A DNA stretch of 64,000 nt from an uncultured Synergistales bacterium (lineage in GTDB: Bacteria; Synergistota; Synergistia; Synergistales; Aminobacteriaceae): assembly GCA_905235735.1 (NCBI GenBank), contig CAJOMU010000017.1, positions 55,602 through 119,601 on the forward strand, in the 5' to 3' direction. Under the pieces are notes generated by a model, which saw only the letters and a program-made list of their open reading frames with translations, was not told the origin of the DNA and did not search any database. Shown here piece after piece: positions 26,539 through 36,341 of the stretch (within the stretch, counting starts at the first letter, position 1; every line of letters starts with the position of its first letter). Position numbers and translations under genes: made by a program.

Positions 26539-27493
26539 TATTCTTCACCCCTAACCAGCAGCTATAGCAATGACTTTCTGACAGCATTATTCTTTCCGGC
26601 TTTTGATTCATGCATATCTTCATTGCTTCTGGACATCTCTTAACATATGGGCAGCCTTTCGGAGGATTCAGCAAATCGGGTGGCTGTCCTTCAATCGGAA
26701 TCAATCTCTCTTTGGGCATATCTGGATTCGGAACTGAACGCAATAACCCTTTCGTGTATGGATGTGCTGACGAGTAAAATATATCGTGTCTCGTTCCCAT
26801 TTCCATTATCTGACCTCCATACATCACAAGTACTCTGTCCGCATTCCCTGCGATTACACCTAAGTCATGTGTGATGAGTATCACTGACATTCCCGATGAC
26901 TTCTGCAACTCCTTCATGAGGTCGAGTATCTGTGCCTGCACCGTAACATCAAGTGCAGTTGTCGGTTCATCAGCAATGAGGAGTTCAGGTTCACATATCA
27001 TCGCCATAGCAATCATGATTCTCTGACGCTGCCCTCCGCTGAACTCGTGAGGATACTGTTTGATTCGTTTTTCCGCAGGGACAACACCAACACGTTCAAG
27101 CATTTCAAGCGCACGCGAATGAATATCACCTTTCCATTTATGACGGCGTAATGCTTCTTCAAGCTGATACCCAATCGTTAAGACAGGGTTTAAGCTCGTC
27201 ATTGGGTCTTGGAATATCATCGAGATTTTTCTTCCTCGAATCTCATTCATATTCATCATGCTCATGTCCTCATCATTAAACATAATCCTTCCTGATTTGA
27301 TTCGTCCTGATGTACCCTGAAGCCCCATAACGGATAACATCGTTGCACTCTTACCGCTCCCTGATTCTCCGACTATACCGAGTACTTCTCCTTTCCGAAC
27401 ATCAAACGTAACTCCTCCGACAGCTTTAACCTCTCCTGCTGAAGTGAAGAATGACATATGAAGGTCTTCAACGCGTAAAATATTTTCACTCAT
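26531..27493 (-). CDS. oppD: Oligopeptide ABC transporter ATPase OppD
   Basis: This 320-residue ABC ATPase has Walker A GESGSGKSA, signature FSGGQRQRIMIAMAM and Walker B LLIADEPTTALDV. The C-terminal oligo/dipeptide domain carries Cys residues (GCPYVKRCPEAMKIC). It forms the ATPase heterodimer with OppF and follows oppC by 6 bases. Confidence 0.93.
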   Translation of the reverse strand: MSENILRVEDLHMSFFTSAGEVKAVGGVTFDVRKGEVLGIVGESGSGKSATMLSVMGLQGTSGRIKSGRIMFNDEDMSMMNMNEIRGRKISMIFQDPMTSLNPVLTIGYQLEEALRRHKWKGDIHSRALEMLERVGVVPAEKRIKQYPHEFSGGQRQRIMIAMAMICEPELLIADEPTTALDVTVQAQILDLMKELQKSSGMSVILITHDLGVIAGNADRVLVMYGGQIMEMGTRHDIFYSSAHPYTKGLLRSVPNPDMPKERLIPIEGQPPDLLNPPKGCPYVKRCPEAMKICMNQKPERIMLSESHCYSCWLGVKNNA

Positions 27494-27499
27494 GATTCA

Positions 27500-28417
27500 T
27501 CACTTCCTTAGTTTAGGGTCTAATGCATCACGCAATCCGTCTCCGAGAAAATTAAACGCAAGTATTGTGATTGAGATTGCAGACGCAGGAAAGAATAACT
27601 GCCACGGATACATTGATAGCGTACCTACTGCATCATTGCTCAGAACTCCCCAGCTTGCCATAGGTGCACTCACTCCAAGCCCAACGAACGACAAAAATGC
27701 TTCCGTGAATATTGCTCCGGGTATCGAGAAAGTGAGAGTAACGAGAACAGCTCCCATTGCATTAGGGATTAAATGACGCAGTAATATTCTTTTCGATGAT
27801 GCTCCTATGACACGTGCCGCTAAGATAAATTCTTCGTTCTTCAGTCTCATTATCTCAGCACGTACCATTCTTGCCATTGGTGCCCAGTATGTTATGCCGA
27901 GAGTGATGAATATGCTTTTAAGTCCCGGCCCTACGACAACCATTAAGAGAATCACATATATCATCATTGGGACGCTGTATATCACATCAACTACCCTCAT
28001 CATGATTTCATCTTTTCGTCCTCCTGTGAAACCCGATATGCCTCCATAAATTACGCCGATGAACAAGCTGATTATGCTGGCCATGAATCCAACTGACAAT
28101 GAAATTCTTGCTCCGTACATCACACGAACGAATATATCCCTTCCGAATATATCAGTCCCGAACCAGTGAGACATACTCGGAGGTTCATTGATGCACATGA
28201 AGTCCATTGCATCATATTCATACGGTGAGAACATTGGGCCGAATATCGCAAGCAGAAGAATAATCGCAATCACAATCAGACCAAACAACGCTAACCTGTC
28301 ATGCTTCAATCTCCTCCATGCGTCAGACCAGTACGTTAATGACGGTCTCAATGTCTCGGAGTGAATTTTTTCATCGGGGGATAAAGGCTCAAACAGTGAA
28401 GGGTCATAAAGATTCAT
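27500..28417 (-). CDS. oppC: Oligopeptide ABC permease OppC
   Basis: This permease of about 305 residues belongs to the DppC/OppC family. It has an N-terminal cytoplasmic stretch, a first transmembrane segment (about 40-60), a periplasmic loop with DIFGRDIFVRVMYGARISL and the EAA-type coupling loop near EFILAARVIGASSKRI. Three start codons lie within 10 bases. I chose the ATG ending at 28417 because GAGG lies 8 bases upstream. The two earlier ones overlap the oppB stop. Confidence 0.92.
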   Translation of the reverse strand: MNLYDPSLFEPLSPDEKIHSETLRPSLTYWSDAWRRLKHDRLALFGLIVIAIILLLAIFGPMFSPYEYDAMDFMCINEPPSMSHWFGTDIFGRDIFVRVMYGARISLSVGFMASIISLFIGVIYGGISGFTGGRKDEIMMRVVDVIYSVPMMIYVILLMVVVGPGLKSIFITLGITYWAPMARMVRAEIMRLKNEEFILAARVIGASSKRILLRHLIPNAMGAVLVTLTFSIPGAIFTEAFLSFVGLGVSAPMASWGVLSNDAVGTLSMYPWQLFFPASAISITILAFNFLGDGLRDALDPKLRK

Positions 28418-28422
28418 TTTCA

Positions 28423-29340
28423 TCACCTCAATTTTATTCTTGGATCAACGAACGCAAGGCATATATCCGCAATCAGGTTGAAGAAGACGAGCAATGCACT
28501 GTAGAATATCGTTACGCCCATTATGGTTGTGTAGTCGCGGTTGGTTATGCTCGTAACAAAGAACGTTCCTAGTCCAGGTACACCGAATACATGTTCAACA
28601 ACGAAGCTCCCTGTTAGTATTCCTGCGGTCAAAGGGCCAAGATACGTTATGACAGGTATGACTGCATTCTTCAGAGCATGAACATAAATTACAGCGCGCT
28701 CATGCAATCCCTTAGAACGTGCTGTGCGAATATAATCCTGCTGAAGAACTTCAAGCATTCCCGAACGAATCAATCTTGAGATGAAAGCAGCAGGATAACC
28801 TGCGAGAGTTATTGCCGGAAGTATTGCCGTTGATATTCCTTCCCAGAACCCAACCGTAACCCACCCTAACCGCCATGCAAATATATACACGAATGCCGCC
28901 GCGATTACGAAACTCGGAACTGTTACGCCTAATGTCGCAAGTATCATTGAAAGTCTGTCCTGCCATTTTCCGCGCTTCAATGCGGATATGATTCCCGCAG
29001 GTATACCTATGATAAGCGAAAGAATTAACGCAATGCCTCCGACCATGAATGAAGCGGGAAAGCCTGAAGCGATTAATTCATTCACAGTCATTCCCTCATA
29101 ACGATATGAAGGCCCTAAATCGAAACATAAGACATTGAGTAAATATCTTCCATATTGAATCAATAACGGGTCATTGAGGTGGTATTTGTTCATCATCTTT
29201 TCGAGTACGAATGAAGGAATTGCTTTCTCATCTGTGAATGGGCCGCCTGGAATAATTCTCATCATGAAGAATGTTAATGTGATGACGACAAACAATGTGA
29301 GTAAACTTGCGAATACTCTTCTGAAAACATAACTCCGCAT
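28423..29340 (-). CDS. oppB: Oligopeptide ABC permease OppB
   Basis: This 305-residue DppB/OppB permease opens with RRVFASLLTLFVVITLTFFMMR. The N-terminal conserved domain includes PLLIQYGRYLLNVL, and the coupling loop reads DYIRTARSKGLHERAV. It is the first gene of the opp operon. Its promoter lies in the AT-rich gap shared with the divergent lipoprotein gene. Confidence 0.93.
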   Translation of the reverse strand: MRSYVFRRVFASLLTLFVVITLTFFMMRIIPGGPFTDEKAIPSFVLEKMMNKYHLNDPLLIQYGRYLLNVLCFDLGPSYRYEGMTVNELIASGFPASFMVGGIALILSLIIGIPAGIISALKRGKWQDRLSMILATLGVTVPSFVIAAAFVYIFAWRLGWVTVGFWEGISTAILPAITLAGYPAAFISRLIRSGMLEVLQQDYIRTARSKGLHERAVIYVHALKNAVIPVITYLGPLTAGILTGSFVVEHVFGVPGLGTFFVTSITNRDYTTIMGVTIFYSALLVFFNLIADICLAFVDPRIKLR

Positions 29341-29380
29341 TTAAATTTATCAGCTCCCGTAAAAAATTTAATTTTGTGAG

Positions 29381-29419
29381 ATTGTAACATTGCATAAAAA
29401 AATAAAAAAATGATAAAAT
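29381..29419. promoter_or_regulatory. Divergent promoters of oppB and large lipoprotein
   Basis: For oppB (minus) an extended -10, TGT plus TACAAT, lies at 29381-29389. For the lipoprotein (plus) TTGCAT (29390-29395) and TAAAAT (29414-29419) are spaced by 18 bases, the latter preceded by TGA to give an extended -10. The two promoters are back to back, so RNA polymerase at one may hinder the other (inference). Confidence 0.5.
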
Positions 29420-29452
29420 GCACAAAAATTGTAAGGAGGCATTAAACATCTC

Positions 29453-32113
29453 ATGAAAATTAAATATTTTCATTTTGTTGTGTTTTCACTGCTGATAATT
29501 TTTGCAGTTATCAGCTTCGGAGGCTGCGGCGGAAGCAGTAGTTCATTTAACGGCGGTTCTGGCAGCAATAATAATGGTGGAGGTGGTGGTTCAAGTAATG
29601 TTGGATATTCTGTGCTTGAGTTCAATAATATTGATACTGACACAGACGGAACGATTGATATTTTAGACTTTAGTGACGTTGAAGAGAAGTATTACGATGA
29701 AGATGAAATAATCACAGACAGAAAAATTTCTGTGCCTTCACGTCATCATCTCGACAGATTCAAGAGTGATGTCGAAAGTCCTGACTCTTTCGTTGTGGAT
29801 TTAACAGCAGGCACTGAATACACAGTTGAAATCTCGAAAGGTTTTAATTATAACTATCCAATCGCCGAGTCAATTCCCAATGTCGAAATAATCAACCCTC
29901 AGGGAAATGCATTAAGTTTTATTGATTTGGGAACTTTCGATGAGAGTTACGACTCAGAAGCGATAATCGAACTTCCTGATGATATGATTGAGCTTTCAGT
30001 TTATCCTCCCGACGAACCTTACGCGATTTGCTTTACGTTTACACCTGCTACAACTGGTTCATACAAGATAAATTTGAAGCAGATAATTTCAGATGATGAT
30101 TACGATAACGTAAAGACTCTTTTTGTCTACAAAGAGCTTCGCAATGATGACACGGGTGAAGCCGGCTATTACAAACGCTTCAAATTCAAGGATGCAGACG
30201 GCAATGTAAGCGAAACGATAAGCATGACGGATATTATGGAACTTAGAAAGGCTTACACCAGTACAGTGAGCAAATTATTTGGAATATATCTGGAATTTGT
30301 CATCAGCGGAGACATAGAATGGAACGATAATGATCTTGTGGAGATTCAAGAGTACGGCCTGGATGTTTATGATTCTGCGTTACATAATATCAGACAGCGC
30401 TACGGACTTTTCGATGTTGAGGTTGATAATGATAAAGCTGCAGAAGGCTCAAGCGGCACCAAAGTTTCAAGTTCGGCTAGTACGAAAACAGTAAATGGAA
30501 AAACAATAGAAGAGGGGAAATTAAATGTTGACGGGACATCCCTTCCTTCACAACTGGTAGGAATTCCTTACACTGATGCGTTTTTAAGAGGCACAGGATT
30601 TTTTGGTGTAACGGGCATACAAGCATCAGGCCGTGCCATACAGGGTTTCACTCTTCCAGTTCCTAAAAAGGCATCCAAAAGAGCACGTTACACAGCGAGG
30701 TTCGTATCCTCGCAGGAAGAACGCAATAAACTTGCAAAGACGAATGCAGATGCTTCTCTACAGCTTGGAGGTTTTGGACTTAAAGCAGGCTATTCAGAAA
30801 GCAACTCATTCAAATTTGGTCTGACTTCAGCGACATTTGTAATTCATTATGAAGAAACTGAAGCGGAATACCGCTGCCTTGAGGATGATGATGACTATCA
30901 GCTGAGAACTGCTGCTCAAAATATTCTGAACAATAATGGCTCAAATTCATTCAGAACCGCATTCGGTGATTATTTTGTGGCAGGCTACAAGTACGGCGGA
31001 ACTTACGATGCTTTCATCTCGGTAACGACACAGACAACAGAAGATCTTGCAGAAGTAAAAGCGTATCTCCAGGCAAATTATAACTCTCAAGGCAAGGCTG
31101 CAAGTGCTGATATAGGTCGTCAGACGAGCGATTTCCTGAAAAAGAAAAATGCGCTTGTTACGGTTGAAATCAGAACTGCCGGAATCGATACAGACAATAA
31201 TGTATCAGGTACGGCAAGCTCAGATGTTACCGACATAGCATCGCAGCTTCAAACGTTCAGAGCAAAATTGAAGGAATCTTCACCGGAAGACTATCTGCCG
31301 TGTTACGTAATGCTGAAACGTTATCGTTCATTAACTCCGGTTCTGCTTAAGATGCTGGAAGAGGGAGACGAAGCTGGTCTTATACCAATAAAAGCTCAGC
31401 ATTCGAGCGAAATCATGGACTTCAATAACGACTATCTCATCATGGAGTCCTACTACAATGTAATCGCCGATCTCAGCACAGAGCAAATCAACCTTGAAAG
31501 CAAAAATGCACTTGCCAGAGAAGTTACCAGCATTAACAATGAGATACAATCATACGGCAACAGTTTCTACGCGGACAGCAACGCCTCAAGAATGCAAGAC
31601 GTGCATAAGAAAATTAAAAATCTGAGTACCCGGTTAAAAGCTCTCGGTGATCGTTATTCGTTCTATTGTGTTCTCATGAGGCTTCAGGCAGATGAGAAAA
31701 CGAAGACTCAGCAGGCGGTTAGCGATGGAAAGATCAATATGGACTATCTTCCTTACGGTCGAGGCGGAGGCAACATAGGCATACAGTCATATAATGTGAG
31801 CACGGCAGTTACATCGGATCTTAATGCAGGCAAATGGCAAAACGATTCGGTCTATTCATATAATGCAGTTTCACGAGGCATATATGATAAAACTTTTGAA
31901 GCAGGGGAAGGCTACATCTTCTGCTATCTGGAAGTTACTGCTCCGTTGGGGACATGGGATTATGAGCGTCAAGCTCAATTCCCAACCGTTGCATCAAATA
32001 CTGCAAAATACCACTTTGAGGCTGCACCAGTAACCTATTCCAACTGGAAGTTTAAGCTGAAGACAATGAGATTCAACAGTAGTCTTTATCCGTTCCGCGG
32101 ATTGACGGACTAA
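29453..32113 (+). CDS. Large lipoprotein of unknown function
   Basis: This 886-residue protein has a lipoprotein signal (lipobox ISFGGC, Cys about residue 25), then a Gly/Ser/Asn linker (about 26-50). A DTDTDGTIDILD segment (about 59-70) resembles a calcium-binding DxDxDG loop. The remainder mixes beta-rich regions (about 95-210) with long helical coiled regions (about 590-760). I recognise no catalytic domain. It is monocistronic, with a terminator just after it. The central GFTLPVPKKASKRARYTARF and KAGYSESNSFKFGLTSATF hint at a membrane-attack or beta-barrel-like stretch, but this is not supported enough to name. Confidence 0.7.
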   Translation: MKIKYFHFVVFSLLIIFAVISFGGCGGSSSSFNGGSGSNNNGGGGGSSNVGYSVLEFNNIDTDTDGTIDILDFSDVEEKYYDEDEIITDRKISVPSRHHLDRFKSDVESPDSFVVDLTAGTEYTVEISKGFNYNYPIAESIPNVEIINPQGNALSFIDLGTFDESYDSEAIIELPDDMIELSVYPPDEPYAICFTFTPATTGSYKINLKQIISDDDYDNVKTLFVYKELRNDDTGEAGYYKRFKFKDADGNVSETISMTDIMELRKAYTSTVSKLFGIYLEFVISGDIEWNDNDLVEIQEYGLDVYDSALHNIRQRYGLFDVEVDNDKAAEGSSGTKVSSSASTKTVNGKTIEEGKLNVDGTSLPSQLVGIPYTDAFLRGTGFFGVTGIQASGRAIQGFTLPVPKKASKRARYTARFVSSQEERNKLAKTNADASLQLGGFGLKAGYSESNSFKFGLTSATFVIHYEETEAEYRCLEDDDDYQLRTAAQNILNNNGSNSFRTAFGDYFVAGYKYGGTYDAFISVTTQTTEDLAEVKAYLQANYNSQGKAASADIGRQTSDFLKKKNALVTVEIRTAGIDTDNNVSGTASSDVTDIASQLQTFRAKLKESSPEDYLPCYVMLKRYRSLTPVLLKMLEEGDEAGLIPIKAQHSSEIMDFNNDYLIMESYYNVIADLSTEQINLESKNALAREVTSINNEIQSYGNSFYADSNASRMQDVHKKIKNLSTRLKALGDRYSFYCVLMRLQADEKTKTQQAVSDGKINMDYLPYGRGGGNIGIQSYNVSTAVTSDLNAGKWQNDSVYSYNAVSRGIYDKTFEAGEGYIFCYLEVTAPLGTWDYERQAQFPTVASNTAKYHFEAAPVTYSNWKFKLKTMRFNSSLYPFRGLTD

Positions 32114-32125
32114 TCAGGAACATTT

Positions 32126-32156
32126 AAGCCTTCTCTTTTAAGGGGAGGCTTTTTTT
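32126..32156 (+). terminator. Intrinsic terminator after large lipoprotein
   Basis: The arms AAGCCTTCTC (32126-32135) and GGGGAGGCTT (32142-32151) form a 10-bp stem with two G-U pairs and a 6-base loop. A run of seven T follows. This is a standard Rho-independent terminator 12 bases after the stop codon. Confidence 0.85.
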
Positions 32157-32166
32157 ATATTCAAGC

Positions 32167-32175
32167 TGTTATAAT
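32167..32175 (+). promoter_or_regulatory. Extended -10 promoter of DUF3798 operon
   Basis: TGTTATAAT (TGn plus consensus TATAAT) lies 36 bases before the TTG start of the binding protein. The -35 position falls in the preceding terminator T tract and shows no consensus. It is one of the best examples of the extended -10 pattern in this window. Confidence 0.6.
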
Positions 32176-32211
32176 AAACGCATTCCAAAATTTAACAGGA
32201 GGTAGTTAATC

Positions 32212-33444
32212 TTGAAGACGAAAATCATTTTATCCTTCATGCTTGTACTTTCGTTATTCGCTTTCTCATCATTGGCAGCAGAGCCCGCAAAGTTTCATAT
32301 CGGGATCATGACCGGCACAGTATCGCAGAGTGAAGATGATCTGCGCGGTGCAGAGCTGATGATAAAGATGTACGGAGATTCAGCAAACGGCGGAATGATT
32401 ACGCACGTTACGTATCCCGACAACTTCACATCCGAGCAGGAAACAACCATAAGCCAGATAGTCGGACTTGCAGATGATCCATTGATGAAAGTCATCGTAG
32501 TCAATCAGGCAATACCGGGAACAGCAGAAGCCTTCAGACGTATCCGCGAGAGACGCAGCGACATTCTCCTTCTCGCAGGTGAACCTCATGAAGACCCCGC
32601 AGTAATTTCCGAAGCAGCAGACCTTTCAACTCACACTGACCACATTGGACGCGGCTATACGATTCCTTTGGGAGCAAAGAAGATGGGTGCAGATACATTC
32701 ATTCATATCTCGTTCCCTCGTCATATGAGCTATGAGACACTTGGCCTCAGACGCGCAATAATGGAAGAGGCATGCAAGGATTTGGGAATCAAATTTGTGT
32801 TCGAGACTGCACCAGACCCAACAGGTGATGTAGGTGTTGCAGGAGCACAGCAGTATATCCTTGAGAATATGCCTTCATGGATCGAGAAATACGGAAAGAA
32901 CGCGGCCTTTTTCTGCACGAATGATGCACACACTGAGCCTTTGCTTAAACAGGTTGCGGCACTCGGAGGTTATTTCGTTGAGGCAGACCTTCCTTCACCG
33001 TTAATGGGTTATCCTGGCGCGTTAGGCATTGATCTTTCAGCAGAGCAGGGAGACTGGCCCGCAATACTGAAGAAGGTTGAAGACGCAGTCATCAAAGCTG
33101 GAGGCAAAGGTCGTATGGGAACATGGGCATACTCATGGGGATACACAACGACAGCGGCACTTGTTGAATACGGCAAGCGATTTGTAGAATCGGGAAAGCA
33201 TAAAGAGTCGTATATCGGAACTGTACAGGCACTCATGGAAATGAGAGAAGCATATGATAAGTTCTGCCCCGGCGCACATTGGGGAGCAAGTTACTTCATC
33301 GATGCGGCAACAGGAGTACGAAACTCGAAGTTCATTCTTCTTCGTCAGGATACATATGTTCTCGGCGGAGATTATCTCGGACTTGCTGACGTTGAGATTC
33401 CTGAAAAATATTTCAAGATCCGCATGACCCCTTCAGCACAGTAA
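32212..33444 (+). CDS. DUF3798 substrate-binding protein
   Basis: This 410-residue exported protein has a signal peptide (about 1-22, ending SSLAAE), and FHIGIMTGTVSQSEDD opens the mature domain. It follows the DUF3798 family pattern, a periplasmic-binding-protein-like fold. The start is TTG at 32212 with AGGAGG 9 bases upstream. The genes behind it are an RbsA-like ATPase and two permeases, so it is the binding protein of that ABC importer. The ligand is unknown. The permease type suggests a nucleoside-, sugar- or purine-like ligand, which is inference only. Confidence 0.83.
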   Translation: MKTKIILSFMLVLSLFAFSSLAAEPAKFHIGIMTGTVSQSEDDLRGAELMIKMYGDSANGGMITHVTYPDNFTSEQETTISQIVGLADDPLMKVIVVNQAIPGTAEAFRRIRERRSDILLLAGEPHEDPAVISEAADLSTHTDHIGRGYTIPLGAKKMGADTFIHISFPRHMSYETLGLRRAIMEEACKDLGIKFVFETAPDPTGDVGVAGAQQYILENMPSWIEKYGKNAAFFCTNDAHTEPLLKQVAALGGYFVEADLPSPLMGYPGALGIDLSAEQGDWPAILKKVEDAVIKAGGKGRMGTWAYSWGYTTTAALVEYGKRFVESGKHKESYIGTVQALMEMREAYDKFCPGAHWGASYFIDAATGVRNSKFILLRQDTYVLGGDYLGLADVEIPEKYFKIRMTPSAQ

Positions 33445-33478
33445 AGCAAACATACATTCACGAGATGTAAATTTCATG

Positions 33479-33512
33479 GGGAGTGCGCGAACGTTAAACG
33501 CATTCCCTTTTT
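33479..33512 (+). terminator. Attenuator inside DUF3798 operon
   Basis: The arms GGGAGTGCG (33479-33487) and CGCATTCCC (33499-33507) form a 9-bp stem with one G-U pair, followed by TTTTT. It stands between the binding-protein gene and the ATPase gene. Such elements usually let most transcripts stop after the binding protein, giving it in excess. Confidence 0.75.
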
Positions 33513-33536
33513 GTATATTTAAAGAGGTGATTCAAT

Positions 33537-35213
33537 TTGTCAGACAGCAACAGCATGCCATTGTTAGAGCTTCAGCATATAGGCAAAGAGTTTTACGGAA
33601 ACAGAGTGCTCACCGATATATCATTCGATGTAATGCCCGGAGAAATAATTGGTCTTGTCGGTGAGAACGGTGCAGGCAAATCTACATTGCTTAACATACT
33701 TTTCGGAATGCCTGTGATAAGTTCAACAGGAGGTTACGAGGGAGATATTCACATCAGCGGAAAGCCTGTGCATTTCACATCACCGAATCAGGCACTCGCA
33801 CAAGGGATCGGAATGGTTCATCAGGAGTTTTCATTGATACCTGGCTTCACTGCAACTGAGAATATTCTTCTGAATCGTGAAGTCCTCAACGGCTCATTGA
33901 TGAGTTACGTCTTCAGCGATAGGGTTTCAACGTTAGATCGTGATGCAATGCTCAGAAGGGCAAGTGATGCACTTAACACGTTAGGCGTAAACATAAGTCC
34001 GAGCATGACGGTTAATGAGATGCCTGTGGGGTATAAGCAGTTCATAGAGATTGCAAGAGAGATTGACCGAAAGAATACGCGCTTGTTATTCCTCGATGAA
34101 CCGACAGCAGTACTAACGGAACAGGAAGCGGAGATATTATTGATTGCACTGAAGAAACTTGCGAAACAGGGAATAGCAATCGTATTTATCTCACACAGGC
34201 TCAGTGAAGTTAAAACACTTTGCAGTCGAATTATTGTTCTTCGTGATGGAAGGCTCATAACGGATTCACCAGCAGAGGAACTAACGACCAGACAGATAGC
34301 GTCATTAATGGTAGGACGTGAGAGTGAACGAAGAATCGAAGAAGCAGAACTCCCGAATGAGGCAATCGAAGCAAACGAAACTACAGCAACAGTTACGTTA
34401 GCGAAGCCCCTCAAGAAAAAGAAGAAACCTAAACCTGCACTCAAAGTCGAACATCTATGGGTAGATATGCCCGGTGAAACAGTCCGTGATGTATCGTTTG
34501 AAGTGAAGAAGGGTGAGATATTCGGAATTGGAGGTCTTGCAGGTCATGGGAAGCTCGGCATACCCAACGGCATAATGGGACTGTATCCTTCAGGAGGAAA
34601 GGTTCGTCTGTTCGGTAAGAGGCTCGCATTGAACAAACCACGTGCAGCATTAGGCCGAAAAATGGCATTCGTCAGTGAGGACAGAAGAGGTGTAGGTCTC
34701 CTTCTTGATGAGCCGTTAGACTGGAACATCACGTTTACGGCAATGCAGACACAGGGAAGATTCCTTCTTGGGATTCCGTTCATCTTCCAGGTACGCAATG
34801 AGTACGCAATGAGGAAGGAAACAGAGAAATACATCGAGGCATTAAGCATTAAATGCACAGGGCCAAGTCAGAAGGCAGGAGAACTATCCGGCGGCAATCA
34901 GCAGAAACTGTGTTTAGCAAAGGCATTCGTACTGCGTCCTAATATACTTCTCATATGCGAACCAACAAGAGGAATCGACATCGGAGCAAAGACACTCGTA
35001 CTTGATACACTGAAGAAATACAACAAGGATAACGGTACGACAATTATAATCACGAGTTCGGAACTTGAAGAACTCAGGAGCGTTTGTGATCGTGTTGCCA
35101 TTGTCGATAAGGGAGAGATTGCCGGTGTACTTCCAGCATCAAGTCCAGCTGAAGAATTCGGAATGCTCATGATGGGCGAAAAACCTCGTATAGAGTTATC
35201 AAAAAGTGAATGA
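33537..35213 (+). CDS. Double-domain ABC ATPase (RbsA/NupO-like)
   Basis: This 558-residue protein carries two ABC domains. The first (about 8-265) has Walker A GENGAGKST (residues 42-50), a weak signature (MPVGYKQFIEIAREI) and Walker B LLFLDEPTAVLTE. A Lys/Pro-rich linker (KPLKKKKKPKP) precedes the second domain (about 300-550), whose Walker A is degenerate (GGLAGHGKLGI) while signature LSGGNQQKLCLAKA is good. One degenerate site is normal in this family. The TTG start has GAGGTG 7 bases upstream. It energises the two permeases that follow. Confidence 0.9.
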   Translation: MSDSNSMPLLELQHIGKEFYGNRVLTDISFDVMPGEIIGLVGENGAGKSTLLNILFGMPVISSTGGYEGDIHISGKPVHFTSPNQALAQGIGMVHQEFSLIPGFTATENILLNREVLNGSLMSYVFSDRVSTLDRDAMLRRASDALNTLGVNISPSMTVNEMPVGYKQFIEIAREIDRKNTRLLFLDEPTAVLTEQEAEILLIALKKLAKQGIAIVFISHRLSEVKTLCSRIIVLRDGRLITDSPAEELTTRQIASLMVGRESERRIEEAELPNEAIEANETTATVTLAKPLKKKKKPKPALKVEHLWVDMPGETVRDVSFEVKKGEIFGIGGLAGHGKLGIPNGIMGLYPSGGKVRLFGKRLALNKPRAALGRKMAFVSEDRRGVGLLLDEPLDWNITFTAMQTQGRFLLGIPFIFQVRNEYAMRKETEKYIEALSIKCTGPSQKAGELSGGNQQKLCLAKAFVLRPNILLICEPTRGIDIGAKTLVLDTLKKYNKDNGTTIIITSSELEELRSVCDRVAIVDKGEIAGVLPASSPAEEFGMLMMGEKPRIELSKSE

Positions 35214-35225
35214 GGAGTGTGAAGA

Positions 35226-36341
35226 ATGATAAACAGGTTTATACAGAATGCAGGCTGGCCAAGAATAATAATTGCGCTGTTCCTGCTTGGATTATTCATA
35301 GCAGCTCCATTCGTAGGAGTTCGCGTTGATACGTCATTGTCGAATACACTTGTACGTTTCGGCATGAATGGCGTTATGGTACTCGCGATGATACCAATGG
35401 TGCAGGCAGGATGCGGATTAAATTTCGGTTTGCCTTTGGGAATCATTGCCGGTCTTCTCGGTGCAACTCTTTCAATTGAATGGAACGTTGAGATATTAGC
35501 CCGCCTGATTGAACTCGGAGCACAGTACAAAATTTCATGGCTCAATGAGGCGTTCATTACTACGTGGCGTGAACCGATTGGTTTTGCTTCTGCGATAATA
35601 ATTGCGATTCCAATTGCGGTAATTCTCGGCTGGTTATACGGAAAATTATTGAACCGCGTCAAAGGCGACGAGATGATGATAGCCACGTATGTTGGATTTT
35701 CATCAGTATCATTCATGTGCATTGCGTGGCTGTTACTTCCGTATAAAAATCCCACAATGGTATGGGGATATGCAGGTCGGGGACTGAGAACGACAATAAG
35801 CGTTGAAGGTTACTGGCTGCATGTACTGAGTGATGCATTGAGTGTGAACATCAACGGACACTTATACATTCCGACTGGCATGCTGATATTCTTCGCAGTC
35901 ATGGCCATAATCGTATGGATATTCATGCGCACGAAAACAGGAACAGCAATTACGGCTGTAGGATCAAATCCTGAATTCGCACGTGCATCGGGTGTTAATG
36001 TCGATAAAATGCGAACGATAAGCGTCATAATGTCTACGGTGCTGGGTGCAATAGGAATCATAGTGTACGAACAGAGCTTCGGATTCATTCAGTTGTATAT
36101 GGGGCCGTTCTACATGGCCTTGCCCGCAGTAGCATCAATATTGCTCGGAGGTGCGAGCGTCAACAAAGCAACGATTCTGAATGTCATTGTAGGGACGTTC
36201 CTGTTTCAGGGAATACTCACAATGACACCAAGCGTCATTAACAGTTATCTTCAGACGGACATGTCAGAAGTCATAAGATTAATCGTGAGCAACGGAATGA
36301 TACTCTATGCTCTCACGAGAAAGGTGCGTGCAGGAAGATGA
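35226..36341 (+). CDS. ABC permease, nucleoside/BmpA-type family
   Basis: This 371-residue permease of the BPD_transp_2 family (as in YufP, RbsC and LivM) has about ten hydrophobic segments. GCGLNFGLPLGIIAGLLGA lies near residue 60, and the coupling region is TAITAVGSNPEFARASGVNVDKMR. It follows the ATPase by 12 bases and overlaps the second permease by 4. The two permeases presumably form a heterodimer. Confidence 0.87.
   Translation: MINRFIQNAGWPRIIIALFLLGLFIAAPFVGVRVDTSLSNTLVRFGMNGVMVLAMIPMVQAGCGLNFGLPLGIIAGLLGATLSIEWNVEILARLIELGAQYKISWLNEAFITTWREPIGFASAIIIAIPIAVILGWLYGKLLNRVKGDEMMIATYVGFSSVSFMCIAWLLLPYKNPTMVWGYAGRGLRTTISVEGYWLHVLSDALSVNINGHLYIPTGMLIFFAVMAIIVWIFMRTKTGTAITAVGSNPEFARASGVNVDKMRTISVIMSTVLGAIGIIVYEQSFGFIQLYMGPFYMALPAVASILLGGASVNKATILNVIVGTFLFQGILTMTPSVINSYLQTDMSEVIRLIVSNGMILYALTRKVRAGR

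Noticed and set aside
33905..34444. 179-residue antisense open frame
   Set aside because: Lies wholly within the first ABC domain of the plus-strand ATPase. Composition and lack of start signals mark it as a shadow.
34898..35755. 285-residue open frame antisense to the DUF3798 ATPase/permease genes
   Set aside because: It is the mirror of two clear ABC genes on the plus strand, has no ribosome-binding site and reads as low-complexity Ser/Ile/Pro-rich sequence.
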